Assembly (NCBI GenBank): GCA_038254545.1
Contig: JBBSGB010000004.1
Location: 91,058 to 155,057 of the forward strand
DNA: 64,000 bases
Direction: 5' to 3'
DNA from: CAHJXF01 sp038254545
GTDB lineage: Bacteria > Pseudomonadota > Gammaproteobacteria > Burkholderiales > Burkholderiaceae_D
Positions 43,621 to 53,184 of this stretch are shown here, piece by piece. A program made the translations under genes and the position numbers. The number at the start of each line of letters is the position of its first letter. Positions within the stretch are counted from its first letter, which is position 1. The notes under the pieces are model-generated. The model ran no database searches. It was not told the origin of the DNA and worked only from the letters and a program-made list of their open reading frames with translations.

Positions 43621-44355
43621 ATGTCGATGATTGAAATCAACAACGTCAGCAAGTGGTACGGCAGCTTCCAGGTCCTCACCGACTGCACCACCAAGGTGGA
43701 CAAGGGCGAGGTGGTCGTCGTGTGCGGGCCTTCGGGCTCGGGCAAGTCCACGCTGATCAAGGCCGTCAACGGTCTCGAACCGTTTCAGAAGGGCGACATC
43801 AACGTCGATGGCGCATCGGTGGGCGACAAGAAGACCAACCTGTCGAAGCTGCGCTCGCGCATCGGCATGGTGTTCCAGAACTTCGAGCTGTTCCCGCACC
43901 TGTCGATCACCGACAACCTGACCATCGGCCAGACCAAGGTGCTCGGGCGTTCCAAGGACGAGGCCGCGCAGAAGGGCCTGAAGTATCTCGACCGCGTCGG
44001 CCTGATCGCGCAGAAGGACAAGTATCCCGGGCAGCTATCGGGCGGCCAGCAGCAGCGCGTGGCGATCGCACGCGCGTTGTCGATGGACCCGATCGCGATG
44101 CTGTTCGACGAGCCGACCTCGGCGCTCGATCCCGAGATGATCAACGAAGTGCTCGACGTGATGGTCGCGCTCGCCAAGGACGGCATGACGATGATGGTCG
44201 TCACGCACGAGATGGGCTTCGCGCGCAAGGTCGCGAACCGCGTCGTGTTCATGGACAAGGGCGCGATCGTCGAGGACTGCTCGAAGGATGATTTCTTCGG
44301 CACGCCGAGGTCGGAGAGGGCGCAGATTTTCTTGTCGAAGATCCTGTCGCACTAG
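43621..44355 (+). CDS. gltL: Glutamate/aspartate ABC transporter ATP-binding protein
   Basis: 244 residues. Walker A GPSGSGKSTLIKAVNGLE (about residues 39-56), Q-loop MVFQNFELFPH, signature LSGGQQQRVAIARAL (about 139-153), Walker B AMLFDEPTSALDPE and the switch VVTHEMGFARKVA. It completes gltIJKL. Downstream, a small GC stem before a convergent amidase may terminate transcription, without a T run. Confidence 0.94.
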   Translation: MSMIEINNVSKWYGSFQVLTDCTTKVDKGEVVVVCGPSGSGKSTLIKAVNGLEPFQKGDINVDGASVGDKKTNLSKLRSRIGMVFQNFELFPHLSITDNLTIGQTKVLGRSKDEAAQKGLKYLDRVGLIAQKDKYPGQLSGGQQQRVAIARALSMDPIAMLFDEPTSALDPEMINEVLDVMVALAKDGMTMMVVTHEMGFARKVANRVVFMDKGAIVEDCSKDDFFGTPRSERAQIFLSKILSH

Positions 44356-44406
44356 GGTCTGCTGACATTCAGGCGAGGGCCCCGCGTTCGTGGGGACGAC
44401 AAGCCT

Positions 44407-46002
44407 TTACACCGGCGGCGCAGGTGCCACGCCGAGCACGCCCTCGACCGACAGGGCGATCCCCAGCAGACGCGAATCGCTGCCCACGGGGCCGTCGAAT
44501 TCCAGGCCCACCGGCAGCCCGCCCGCCGTCATGCCGGCGAACACCGACAGGCCGGGGATGCCCGCGTTGCTGCCGGGATCGGTATTGCGGATGTAGGCCC
44601 CGAACTCGTCGATCGGCGGCCCGCCGTTGATCGACACCGTCGACGAACCGTTGACCGCGTCGATGACCACCGCGGGCAGGATGGTCGTCGGAAACATCAT
44701 CGCGTCGAGCGCGTTGTCCGCGAAATAGCTCGCGTACAGCGCCTGCATCCGCGGCCGATAGACGTTGATCGCGGCGGGATAGGCGGCGCCGAATGCATCG
44801 GCGAGAATCGCGCCGAACGCGCCGCGCACGTCGGGGCTCGCGATCTGCGCGGCGATGCTCGCGACCGTGATTCCGGTGACACCGGTCGCGGCCAGATACG
44901 CCGGGATGTCGGCGATCGGCTCGTGCAACGCGATTTGAAACGACACGTTGTCGTTCAACGCCGAGAGACCCGTCGTGTCGACGTCGATGAACACGACGCC
45001 CGCGCTAGCGAGCCTGCTCCTCGCCGCGGTCACGACCGACGACAGCGAATTGTCGAGTCCCGCCCAGAACGATGCGGGAACGCCGATGCGAAGTCCTTGC
45101 AGCCCGATCGCCGCCGGCGCGGCGCGCCCGCTGATTACCGCGTCGAGCAGCGCGACATCGGCGACCGTGCGCCCCATCGGTCCGACGGTGTCGCGTGTGT
45201 GGCTGATCGGCACGACCGCGTTGGTATCGGTGTACCGGCGCTGTGCGCCGCCGTTGCCGACCGAAGGGCGCAGTCCGACGACGCCGCACAGCGCCGCAGG
45301 AATCCGCGACGAACCACCGGTGTCGCTGCCGATGCCGGCGGGCGCGATACGCGCGGCGATCGACGCCGCCGTGCCGCCCGACGATCCGCCCGGAATGCGC
45401 GTGCGGTCGTACGGATTCTTTACCGGGCCGGCGAACGGTGAGAGGTTCGTGCTGGTGATGCCGAACGCGAGCTCGTGCATGTTGGCCTTGCCGAGCACGA
45501 TCGCGCCCGCGTCGATCAGCTTCTGCAGTGACGGCGCGTTGGCCGTGGGCTGCACGTTGCGCAGCGCCGGCGTGCCGCCGGTGGTCGGCAGCTCGCGGGT
45601 ATTGATGTTGTCCTTGACGACGATCGGCAGGCCGGCGAGCACGCCGACCGCGGTACCGGCCTTGCGCATCGCATCGACGGCGCGCGCTGCAGTCACTGCG
45701 CCGGTGCGGTTGACCGAGATCAAGGCCCGCAGGTCGGTGAGCGCATCGGCGCGCGCGATCAGCGTCGTGACATAGGTCTCGGCGGTGAGACGCCCCGACT
45801 GCATCGCCGCGATCGCCTGCGACGCGGTGAGCGCGAGTTGCTCGGACGTCGTCATCGGCGGCGGCGGTGGGGGCGACGGTGTGCCGTCGTCATGGCCGCC
45901 GCAGCCACTGAGTGCGCCGCCGACTGCGCCGCCGAGGACCGAGGTCGCCGCCGCGGTGCCCGAGACCTTGAGGAATCGCCTGCGCGATGTGTGGATGACC
46001 AT
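44407..46002 (-). CDS. Exported amidase, Tat-type lipoprotein
   Basis: 531 residues. N-terminus SRRRFLKVSG is a twin-arginine motif, and the following hydrophobic stretch ends in a lipobox (ALSGC), so it is probably a Tat-exported lipoprotein. The proline run PPPPPP is a linker. The amidase-signature domain has the triad Lys in PIVVKDNINT, Ser in IPGGSSGGTAAS and Ser in GSDTGGSSRIPAA. Substrate unknown; aryl-amide or peptide-amide hydrolysis outside the cytoplasm is plausible. The upstream LuxR-type gene is on the same strand, 108 nt away. Confidence 0.92.
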   Translation of the reverse strand: MVIHTSRRRFLKVSGTAAATSVLGGAVGGALSGCGGHDDGTPSPPPPPPMTTSEQLALTASQAIAAMQSGRLTAETYVTTLIARADALTDLRALISVNRTGAVTAARAVDAMRKAGTAVGVLAGLPIVVKDNINTRELPTTGGTPALRNVQPTANAPSLQKLIDAGAIVLGKANMHELAFGITSTNLSPFAGPVKNPYDRTRIPGGSSGGTAASIAARIAPAGIGSDTGGSSRIPAALCGVVGLRPSVGNGGAQRRYTDTNAVVPISHTRDTVGPMGRTVADVALLDAVISGRAAPAAIGLQGLRIGVPASFWAGLDNSLSSVVTAARSRLASAGVVFIDVDTTGLSALNDNVSFQIALHEPIADIPAYLAATGVTGITVASIAAQIASPDVRGAFGAILADAFGAAYPAAINVYRPRMQALYASYFADNALDAMMFPTTILPAVVIDAVNGSSTVSINGGPPIDEFGAYIRNTDPGSNAGIPGLSVFAGMTAGGLPVGLEFDGPVGSDSRLLGIALSVEGVLGVAPAPPV

Positions 46003-46110
46003 GTCGAACCTCCGAGCGTTGTGTCCCGCGCGGGCCCCGCGGCCCGACCTGCGTCACGGTAGGCGGCTTTACGGACGGCGACCATCCTCGGGAATGAGGA
46101 TGCGGTCCCA

Positions 46111-46851
46111 CTACGAATCGAGTCGTCGCGCGAGAGCCATCCGATTGTTGACGTTCAGCTTGCGGAACACGTGGTCCATGTGCGTGCGCACTGTGGTGAC
46201 GGAGATCTTCAGGCGGCGCGCAATGTCCTTGTCGCGCAGGCCGCTGACCGCGAGTTGGGCGACTTCGCCCTCGCGCGCACTGAGCAGCGCCGCCGCGTGC
46301 ACGGCGTTGGCCGAGCCCGCAGTTGTGCGCGCCTCACGACGGCTGCGTTCCAGTGCGGCGACGAGGGCCGGTCGCACCAGGTCGAGCAACTTGAGATCTT
46401 CTGCCGAGAAATTCTCATGGCGCCTGTCGCGCCAGATGCGCATGTCGCCGATGTTGCGATCGCCGCACCAGGCATAGAGATTGACGCCCCAGTAGAGCCC
46501 GTCGCGCGCGAGGAAATCGTTGAAGAACTCGGTGCGCTTCAACAGCGCTTGCGGCATCACGTCGCTGACCCGGACCGCGGTGCGATGGCGCTGCAGATCG
46601 AACGTGATCGGGTCGTGATACTGGTAGTGCTGGTCGTAGCGTTCGAGATTGGCCGGATCCATGTTGATGCGGATACCCTTGTCGAAGCGCTGCAACGCTT
46701 CGTCCCACACGTAGCTCGCGTAACGCTGCGCGTCGAGCAGGTCCAGCATCAACTCGCCTACGCGCTGGCGGATGTCGTGCTCCTCGTGTGGTTCGGCCAG
46801 CGTCGCCATCACGCGACTCAGCAGATTCGACTGGTTGTCGGTCAGGTACAT
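46111..46851 (-). CDS. LuxR-type transcriptional regulator
   Basis: 246 residues. The C-terminal LuxR helix-turn-helix is clear: LSAREGEVAQLAVSGLRDKD then IARRLKISVTTVRTHMDHVF. The N-terminal 170 residues are GAF/autoinducer-like (FDLQRHRTAVRVSD, FFNDFLARDGLYWGVNLYAW) without a recognisable phospho-receiver. No luxI gene is nearby, so the signal is unknown. It may control the adjacent amidase, the dadA locus, or both. Confidence 0.88.
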   Translation of the reverse strand: MYLTDNQSNLLSRVMATLAEPHEEHDIRQRVGELMLDLLDAQRYASYVWDEALQRFDKGIRINMDPANLERYDQHYQYHDPITFDLQRHRTAVRVSDVMPQALLKRTEFFNDFLARDGLYWGVNLYAWCGDRNIGDMRIWRDRRHENFSAEDLKLLDLVRPALVAALERSRREARTTAGSANAVHAAALLSAREGEVAQLAVSGLRDKDIARRLKISVTTVRTHMDHVFRKLNVNNRMALARRLDS

Positions 46852-47002
46852 GGAATCTCCCTCGGTGCATTGCGCCCACGGCTATTTCACCGCCTTCGGA
46901 TCGGCTTGGCAACGCGACCGCGGTGCGCGCTTCGAGCACGAACTGACTCCAGCGCCTCGAGCACGAGGAATTTCCATATCGAGGACGCGGTCCGCGATTC
47001 CG

Positions 47003-48284
47003 TCAAATCGTCATTCCTTCGAGCGGCACGCGCGGCTCGCGGCCCGCAACGCAATCGGCAAGCACCTGCCCCGACCCCAGCGCGAGCGTCCAACCGAGCG
47101 CGCCCTGACCCACGTCGAGAAAAAGATTCGCATGTCGCGCCGAGGATCGGCGATCCGCGCGGCGTCGCTGGGCGCAGGCCTGACCACGGTGAGAGATCGT
47201 CCGCGGCATACGAATTCGTCGTCGCGTCGGGGAACGCCGAGCGCGCCTCGATGACAAGCTGGCCGAGACGCTCGCGATCGATCGCGTTGGAACGACCCGC
47301 GATGTCTGCCATGCCGGCAATGCGCACGGTCTTCGTCCCCGCACTCGTCAGCAGCGGCGCATAGACCACCTTGCGTTTGAAGTCGGTGATGCTGATCGAC
47401 GGCGCAGCGGCACTCGCGGGTACGGTGATGCTGTACCCCTTCAACGGATAGATCGGCAAGCGGATGCCGAGCGGGCGCGCGAGCGCAGGACTGGCCGCGC
47501 CGGATGCGAGCACCACGGCGTCGCACTCCACTGCGCCCGTATCGGTCTCGACTGTCGTGATTCGCATCGATTGGCCATCGCGCCGCAGTTCGAGCACGCG
47601 TCGGCCATAGAAAAATCGCGCCCCGCGATCGGCGAGCAGACGCGCGATGCCCACGCAGAACGCATAACAGTCGCCGACCTCTTCGGTGGGTGTGTGGATC
47701 GCACCGACCATGCGTCGTCCGAGCCCGCGCGTAGGGACCGCGAGCGCGGGCTCGAGCGCGCGGCAGGCATTTGCATCGAGTACGTTCTGCACGCATCCGA
47801 GCCGGCGTCGATAGTCCAGCAGTCGTCGCGCCGCATCGAACCCTTGCTGGTCCGAGAACACCACCAGCTTGCCGTTGCTCGCATAGCCGAACTCGATCGC
47901 GGCGCCCGGGCCGCTGACGAACGCGTGCATCAACGCCCGACTGTGGAAGGACAGCGCCAGCAAGCGCCGCGTCGTCAGGTCGCTTTGCGTGCGATTGCAC
48001 GCGAGGATGAATTCGACGAGCCATCGCCATTGCTCGATATCGAATGCCGGCTTGAAGCGCAACGGCGAGTCGCGTCGCAACAGCCACGGCGGGATCTTCG
48101 GCAGCACGCCCGGCCCTGCAAGCGGCGCGACGTAGCTGTACGACAACTGCGCGCCGTTCGCGAAGCTGGTCTCTTCGCCCGGCCCCGCGTTCTTGTCGAT
48201 GACGGTCACCTCGTGGCCGTCTTCGCCCAGGTACCACGCTGCTGCGAGGCCGGTCACGCCGGCGCCGATGACGACGATACGCAT
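47003..48284 (-). pseudogene. dadA: D-amino-acid dehydrogenase (DadA-like), 3' frameshift
   Basis: FAD-dependent oxidative deamination of D-amino acids at the inner membrane. The first 380 residues look normal: VVIGAGVTGLAAAWYLGEDG (FAD), GAQLSYSYVAPLAGPGVLP, YPLKGYSITVP. At LSPWSGLRPATPRGSPILGA the frame is lost. The expected end, RHANLFLDVGQGALGWTLAL then GSGQVLADCVAG, follows in another frame to a stop at 47003. Comparing the two readings implies that one copy of a tandem GCGAC (opposite strand, 47134-47138) is missing, a 5-nt loss. Uncorrected, the frame runs on to 46887 with nonsense. May be a real mutation or an assembly error. Confidence 0.85.
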
Positions 48285-48655
48285 CTAATCTTCTTCGTTT
48301 GCCTGCTGTGCGGCGGCGCGCTCGATGCGCCGATCGGGAATCAGCCAGATCGACGCGACGATCACGAAGAACACCAGGCTCACGTAGCGAAAGAAGAACG
48401 CGCACACGATGCCTCCCGCATAGAGCACGACCGACAGTTGCTCCTGTATCCGCCGCCCGCTGCGCTCGCCACCAACGACTGCTTGCCGCCGTTGCGGCGC
48501 ACGATGGACCAATGCAGGATCGAATACGCGATGGCGCACATCATCAGCACGAAACCGTAGAGCGCGCCCTTCAACTCCAGCGCCATGATCGTGATGATGA
48601 TTGCGATCACGCCATCGCTGAAGGCCTCAAGCCTCGAACTGCTCGTGCCGCCCAT
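48285..48655 (-). pseudogene. TMEM175-family K+ channel, internally deleted and frameshifted
   Basis: The start (SSSRLEAFSDGVIAIIITIM then ALELK) is the hallmark first helix of bacterial TMEM175 channels with the FSD filter motif. It then jumps straight to ALYGFVLMMCAIAYSILHWS (fourth helix), so about 80 residues with helices 2-3 are missing (junction about 48570). Near 48455 the frame shifts; the last two helices and WLIPDRRIER continue in the other frame to a stop at 48285. It lies directly upstream of dadA, on the same strand. Non-functional as read. Confidence 0.82.
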
Positions 48656-48739
48656 GCTGGATTGTCGAACTGCCGTGCTTTTTCCCATGCCCATGCGCGG
48701 CATAATCGTCCGCCCTCCTCCGCAGGCCATGATAATGCG

Positions 48740-50137
48740 ATGACGAATTTCGACGGATCACGACACGACGATCGATCGTTGGACCACCAACAAATGAACG
48801 ATGCACGATTGGACGGTGCACCATCGGACGGCCCACGATTGGTTCGGGCGAGCTTCGACGCCGCGCTGGCGGCGGCCGATCCGCTCGGCGCGCGTAGCTT
48901 CATCGCAGACCACCTGCCGTCGCGTCCAAAGGGCCGCGGGGTGGTGGTGGGGGCGGGCAAGGCCGCGGCCAGCATGGCGCTCGCGGTCGAGCGCGCCTGG
49001 CCCGACGTGCCGATCACCGGCCTCGTGGTCACGCGCTACGCGCATGGCCTCGCCACGCGGGCGATCGAAGTCCTCGAAGCCGGGCATCCGGTACCCGACG
49101 AGGCCGGTGAAGGCGCGGCCACGAGGATGCTTGAACTGGTCGCATCGCTCGGGCCCGATGACTTGCTGCTCGCGCTGATCTCGGGAGGTGGATCGAGCCT
49201 GCTGTCGGCGCCCGCGCCCGGCTTGACGATCGATCACCTCAAGCTGCTCAACCGCGCATTGCTCGCGTCGGGCGCACCGATCGTCGAGATGAACGTGGTG
49301 CGCAAGCATTGTTCGGCCATCGCGGGAGGAAGGCTCGCGGAAGCCGCGGCCAGCCGTGGCGCCGAAGTCGTCACGCTGATCGTCTCGGACGTGACCGGCG
49401 ACGACCCGGCTTCGATTGCATCGGGCCCCTGTGCACCCGATCCGAGCACCTGGCAGGACGCGCTCGATATCGTCAAGCGCTATCGCATCGACCTGCCGTA
49501 CGCGATTCGCAATCACCTGCAACGCGGCAGCGATGGCGCGATCGCCGAGACGCCCAAGCCCGGCAACCCTGCTTTCGCGCGGGTCAGCAACCACGTCGTC
49601 GCGAGCGCGCATGCGAGTCTCGAAGCGGCCGCCGATTTCTTTCGCGCGCAGGGCATCGCGGTCGCGGTGCTGGGCGACACGGTCACCGGCGAAGCGCGTG
49701 AAGTCGCGAAGGTCTATGCCGCGCTGGCACGCGAGGTGCGCGCGTATGGGCAACCCTGGAAGGCGCCGGTCGCGTTGATTTCAGGCGGCGAATGCACCGT
49801 GACGCTGTCGCCTTCCAACCCGCGTGACACGCACATCGGCCGGGGCCGCGGCGGCCGCTGCAGCGAGTTCCTGCTGTCGCTCGCGATCGAATTGAACCGC
49901 ATGGCCGGTTGCCATGCGCTCGCGTGCGACACCGACGGCATCGATGGCTCCGAAAACAACGCCGGCGCGATTCTCGCCCCAGACACATTGGCGCGTGCGC
50001 GCGAGCGCGGCGTCAACGCGCAAGCGAAGCTCGATGCGAACGATGCGTGGGGATTCTTCAATGCGGTGAGCGATCTGGTCGTGACGGGCCCGACGCGCAC
50101 GAACGTCAACGACTATCGCGTCGTGTTGATCCTGTGA
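48740..50137 (+). CDS. Glycerate 2-kinase (MOFRL/TtuD family)
   Basis: Phosphorylates D-glycerate to 2-phosphoglycerate in glyoxylate/tartrate-type catabolism. 465 residues from the ATG at 48740; an ATG at 48794 would give 447, nearer the family's usual 420-430, because the first 35 residues are Asp/Arg/His-rich and not conserved. Core motifs are VVVGAGKAAASMA, LLALISGGGSSLL, VVRKHCSAIAGGRLA, VTLIVSDVTGDDPASIASGP and ALISGGECTVTL, ending in the MOFRL block GRGGRCSEFLLSLAIEL and CDTDGIDGSE. Confidence 0.92.
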   Translation: MTNFDGSRHDDRSLDHQQMNDARLDGAPSDGPRLVRASFDAALAAADPLGARSFIADHLPSRPKGRGVVVGAGKAAASMALAVERAWPDVPITGLVVTRYAHGLATRAIEVLEAGHPVPDEAGEGAATRMLELVASLGPDDLLLALISGGGSSLLSAPAPGLTIDHLKLLNRALLASGAPIVEMNVVRKHCSAIAGGRLAEAAASRGAEVVTLIVSDVTGDDPASIASGPCAPDPSTWQDALDIVKRYRIDLPYAIRNHLQRGSDGAIAETPKPGNPAFARVSNHVVASAHASLEAAADFFRAQGIAVAVLGDTVTGEAREVAKVYAALAREVRAYGQPWKAPVALISGGECTVTLSPSNPRDTHIGRGRGGRCSEFLLSLAIELNRMAGCHALACDTDGIDGSENNAGAILAPDTLARARERGVNAQAKLDANDAWGFFNAVSDLVVTGPTRTNVNDYRVVLIL

Positions 50138-50221
50138 GCGCGTACGGTGAGGTGCCTGCGCTCGCCCGACTTGCAAGGAAAGGCGACAGCGCGGGCAGCA
50201 ACGACTGCCCGCGATCGCCGA

Positions 50222-51541
50222 TCAATTGCGCGGACCGAAGTAGCGTTGCGCGGTCCATTGCGCGACCTTGTTTCCGAGCGTCAAACCGTCAACCATCGAG
50301 AAGCGGAAGTGCATCCCGCCCGCGATGCGCGCAATCTGTATCTCGCCGGTGAATGCATCGACGGTCGCAAAGCTGTGCGTGTTCGCAGTCACCGTGCTGT
50401 CGAAGCTGAACGCCACATTGCGCGTGCCGTAGTACTGGCGCAGCGTCTCGACGAACCCGCCTCCCGCGCAGCCGTGGGCGGCGGGATATTCCGGATGGGG
50501 CGGCGTGGGCACGACCGGCGTCCACGCGGCATCGGTGATCGTCGCGGGATTGTTGTCGGTGTCGGCAAGCGTGATCGCGGAGGTCGGCCTCCAGGCGTCA
50601 TAGGCGTACTTGGCTTCGAAGCAGGCTATGTTGGCGTCGGCGTGCACGACATAGATGAAGGCCAGCAGGCGCGCCGCTTCGGCAAGGTCGGTGGTGCTCT
50701 CCGCAAATCGGCGGAAGTTGCGCGTCCAAAGCAGATTAGGAGGTTCGGTATGAAAGCGCGCCTTGTCGAGCTGGTCGGCGGTGCGAGTCGTGCTCGTCGC
50801 GGAGCCCAGCGCCTTGGTCTCGTTGAAGTCGGTCGCGTAGGCCGCACTGTCCAACGTCGGCGGTCCACCCGGGCGGAACTGATTGGCGGAGGTCAAGGCG
50901 AACGGCTTGATAGACGGCACGAAGCGAAGGACCGGATTGGTCCCGCGATACTTGCCGGGCGCTGTTCCGGGCACATAAGCCGCAAGGACCACCGAACGTC
51001 CGTCGTTGGCGCGTCGCACGAGCGTGCCGGCCGCGACTTCCGCCCCGATCGCGAGCCCCTTGATCTTCGCGTCGCCGTCGGGGATCGAGGCCAGGTAAGA
51101 CGTATACGCAGCCTGGTACTGATCCGGGCGATCGGGAAACAGGACGCGCAACACTCCATAGGTCGCCGCTGCCGTTGCGGCCGGCATCGACGCGCCGGCA
51201 GCGGGCGTCGTGGGCGTGATCGCATAGGGCTTGTAGCGCCCGTCGATCGCGCTCACCGCGTCGTACACCGCCACCTGTACCGTGGCCATGTCGACGGCAT
51301 ACACCGTCCGCTGTTCTTCCGCGGTGCTCGTGACCGCCGAGCTCGCGTTCACTGTCTTTGCGGCGATGTCGGTCCAGAAGGAAACGGCGTTTGTTCCCGT
51401 CGAAGCGATCGTGACGGTGTGGTCGGCTTGACTGGTACTGCTAGTGTTGTCGTTGCCGCCATCGCCGCCGCAGGCTGCGAGAAAAAGGGCGAACATGGCT
51501 GCGCAGGTCATCGGGCTTCGCCTGATCGAGTTGGCTGACAT
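50222..51541 (-). CDS. Vanadium-dependent haloperoxidase (PAP2 superfamily), lipoprotein
   Basis: 439 residues. A signal peptide ends in a lipobox (FLAACGG), followed by a Ser/Thr/Asp linker, so it is probably an outer-facing lipoprotein. Vanadate/phosphate-binding motifs typical of the family are KYAYDAWRPTSAI (Lys/Arg), PHPEYPAAHGCAGG (His) and RIAGGMHFRFSMVDG (Arg and His). It could oxidise halides with peroxide or act as an acid phosphatase; sequence alone cannot decide. No peroxide-producing gene is adjacent. Confidence 0.88.
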   Translation of the reverse strand: MSANSIRRSPMTCAAMFALFLAACGGDGGNDNTSSTSQADHTVTIASTGTNAVSFWTDIAAKTVNASSAVTSTAEEQRTVYAVDMATVQVAVYDAVSAIDGRYKPYAITPTTPAAGASMPAATAAATYGVLRVLFPDRPDQYQAAYTSYLASIPDGDAKIKGLAIGAEVAAGTLVRRANDGRSVVLAAYVPGTAPGKYRGTNPVLRFVPSIKPFALTSANQFRPGGPPTLDSAAYATDFNETKALGSATSTTRTADQLDKARFHTEPPNLLWTRNFRRFAESTTDLAEAARLLAFIYVVHADANIACFEAKYAYDAWRPTSAITLADTDNNPATITDAAWTPVVPTPPHPEYPAAHGCAGGGFVETLRQYYGTRNVAFSFDSTVTANTHSFATVDAFTGEIQIARIAGGMHFRFSMVDGLTLGNKVAQWTAQRYFGPRN

Positions 51542-52017
51542 GTGATTCTCCTATCGAATGGTGGCCGTGACACGAAGGCGGCCGGACTCGATGATCGAGA
51601 AGGCCGGGTCCGCGCTGGAGACATCGTCCGCGCCGTTGCACGAGGTCGGCATCGCGATGTGACGAAACCGGAAAATCGCGGCACGAGAACGTCATCGGCG
51701 CGATGAAGTCTGGGCGGCTCGGTTCTCGATCGGAGGGGGTGCGCACATGCACAGCGCGCGACCGTTGCAAGAGCCCTGCGATGGCGTAACGCGCAGGTCG
51801 CACGCGTAGCCGGAAAGAAGATTTCGTCCGCGAAGAATCGCTTCCGTCGCCGGTTTCTTGTCTTCGTCGGATCGCTGCGCAGGGGCGACAGATCGGCGCC
51901 ACGATGAACCATGCTCGATCGATTGTTTTTCCCGTCCGTTTGCGCGCGCACGCGAATACACTCACATCCGTCTTTTCGACAGAAGATCGTCGGCATCTTG
52001 CAAAGGGGGCGGAGTCG
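51542..52017. other. Intergenic region between haloperoxidase and LytS-type operon
   Basis: 476 nt with divergent flanking genes. I see no tRNA, repeat or convincing gene. A 33-codon open stretch on the minus strand (51551-51652) reads SCNGADDVSSADPAFSII and resembles the tail of an exported protein, but it has no upstream part. Promoters for both flanking genes should lie here. Confidence 0.5.
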
Positions 52018-53154
52018 ATGAACAGTGGGGTCGACATCAGCGAACCGGCTTTCGCACAGGGACACCCGGCTGTGGCTCGGGGTGTACCCGCGGCGCGCTG
52101 GAAAACGATCGCCTCCCACATGCCTTCAGACCTTCTGGTCGCACCCGCATGGGCGACGCTGGTCGCGTTGCTGCTGTCCACGCAATTCCTCGCGCAGCCG
52201 TTCGTGTGGGCCAGCTATCCTTTCGACGAGATCGCGACGGCGTGGCTTGCGATTTTTCGCAACCGCTTGATCGTCACGTCGTGCATCGCGCTCGCGGTCG
52301 TCGGCACGGGGCTGATCTCGTCGTCCTCGGCGCCCATGCGGGCCTTGATGATTGCCCTCGCGATCGCCGTGGGCGCGTTAGCGGGCGAATACGCGCTCGG
52401 TGCATTGGAGTACGAGAGCAGCGGCATGGCAACGCGAGCGATGTTCCTGCGCGTGAGCCGCTGGTGTGTGATCGGGCTTGCGATCGCAAGCATCTTCTTT
52501 CTCTACTATCGCGCGATGCGCGCTCGCGCAGAGGCGCACGGCGCTTCCTTGCGCGCCGCGCAGATCGAGCGCCAGGCGATCGAGTCGCGCCTGCAATTGC
52601 TGCGGGCGCAGATCGAGCCGCACTTCCTGTTCAACACGCTGGCGACGATCCGCCGCCTGCATCATTCCGAACCCGAGCAGGGTGAGCTGATGCTCGGCAA
52701 CTTCATCGACTATCTGCGTGCGGCGATTCCCAAGTCGCGCGAACACGTGCCGCTACTCTGCGACGAGCTCGACCTGGTCCGCGCCTATCTCGGATTGGTC
52801 GCGGTGCGGATGTCGGGTCGGCTCACGTGGTCGATGGACGTCGATCCATCGCTGGCGACGCATCGCTTCCCACCGTTGTCGCTCGCCACGCTGGCCGAGA
52901 ACGCGATCAAGCACGGCATCGTTCCGGCAGAACGCGGTGGGCACGTGACGATCGTCGTCAGGCGCGTTGCAACATTCATCGAGGCGAGCGTGATCGACAC
53001 CGGGGTCGGCCTTTCCGTTGCAACCGGTGGCTCGGGCATCGGCCTGGCCAATACGCGTGCCCGCCTGTTCTCGTTGCATGGTCCGAGCGCTCGTCTCGAG
53101 TTGATGCACAACCAGCCGCGCGGCGTTCGCGCGACGATCCGCATTCCGGACTGA
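52018..53154 (+). CDS. LytS/YehU-type sensor histidine kinase
   Basis: 378 residues. Several N-terminal membrane helices (about residues 25-170) lead into the His_kinase domain with the conserved box IEPHFLFNTLATIRRLHH (His about residue 202) and an ATP-binding domain with LAENAIKHGIVP and GSGIGLANTRARL. Likely phosphorylates the LytTR response regulator encoded 1.6 kb downstream. The ATG at 52018 follows a GGAG-type site; an in-frame ATG at 51904 is possible. A second, degenerate kinase gene follows after 30 nt. Confidence 0.92.
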   Translation: MNSGVDISEPAFAQGHPAVARGVPAARWKTIASHMPSDLLVAPAWATLVALLLSTQFLAQPFVWASYPFDEIATAWLAIFRNRLIVTSCIALAVVGTGLISSSSAPMRALMIALAIAVGALAGEYALGALEYESSGMATRAMFLRVSRWCVIGLAIASIFFLYYRAMRARAEAHGASLRAAQIERQAIESRLQLLRAQIEPHFLFNTLATIRRLHHSEPEQGELMLGNFIDYLRAAIPKSREHVPLLCDELDLVRAYLGLVAVRMSGRLTWSMDVDPSLATHRFPPLSLATLAENAIKHGIVPAERGGHVTIVVRRVATFIEASVIDTGVGLSVATGGSGIGLANTRARLFSLHGPSARLELMHNQPRGVRATIRIPD

Positions 53155-53184
53155 GCGACAGACTCGACTGCGCCGCACATCGCC

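Noticed and set aside
44366..44395. GC stem between gltL and the convergent amidase
   Set aside because: Only four to five base pairs are secure and there is no T tract; a terminator is plausible but not supported.
51551..51652. Minus-strand 33-codon tail upstream of the haloperoxidase
   Set aside because: No upstream coding part and no family match; could be chance.
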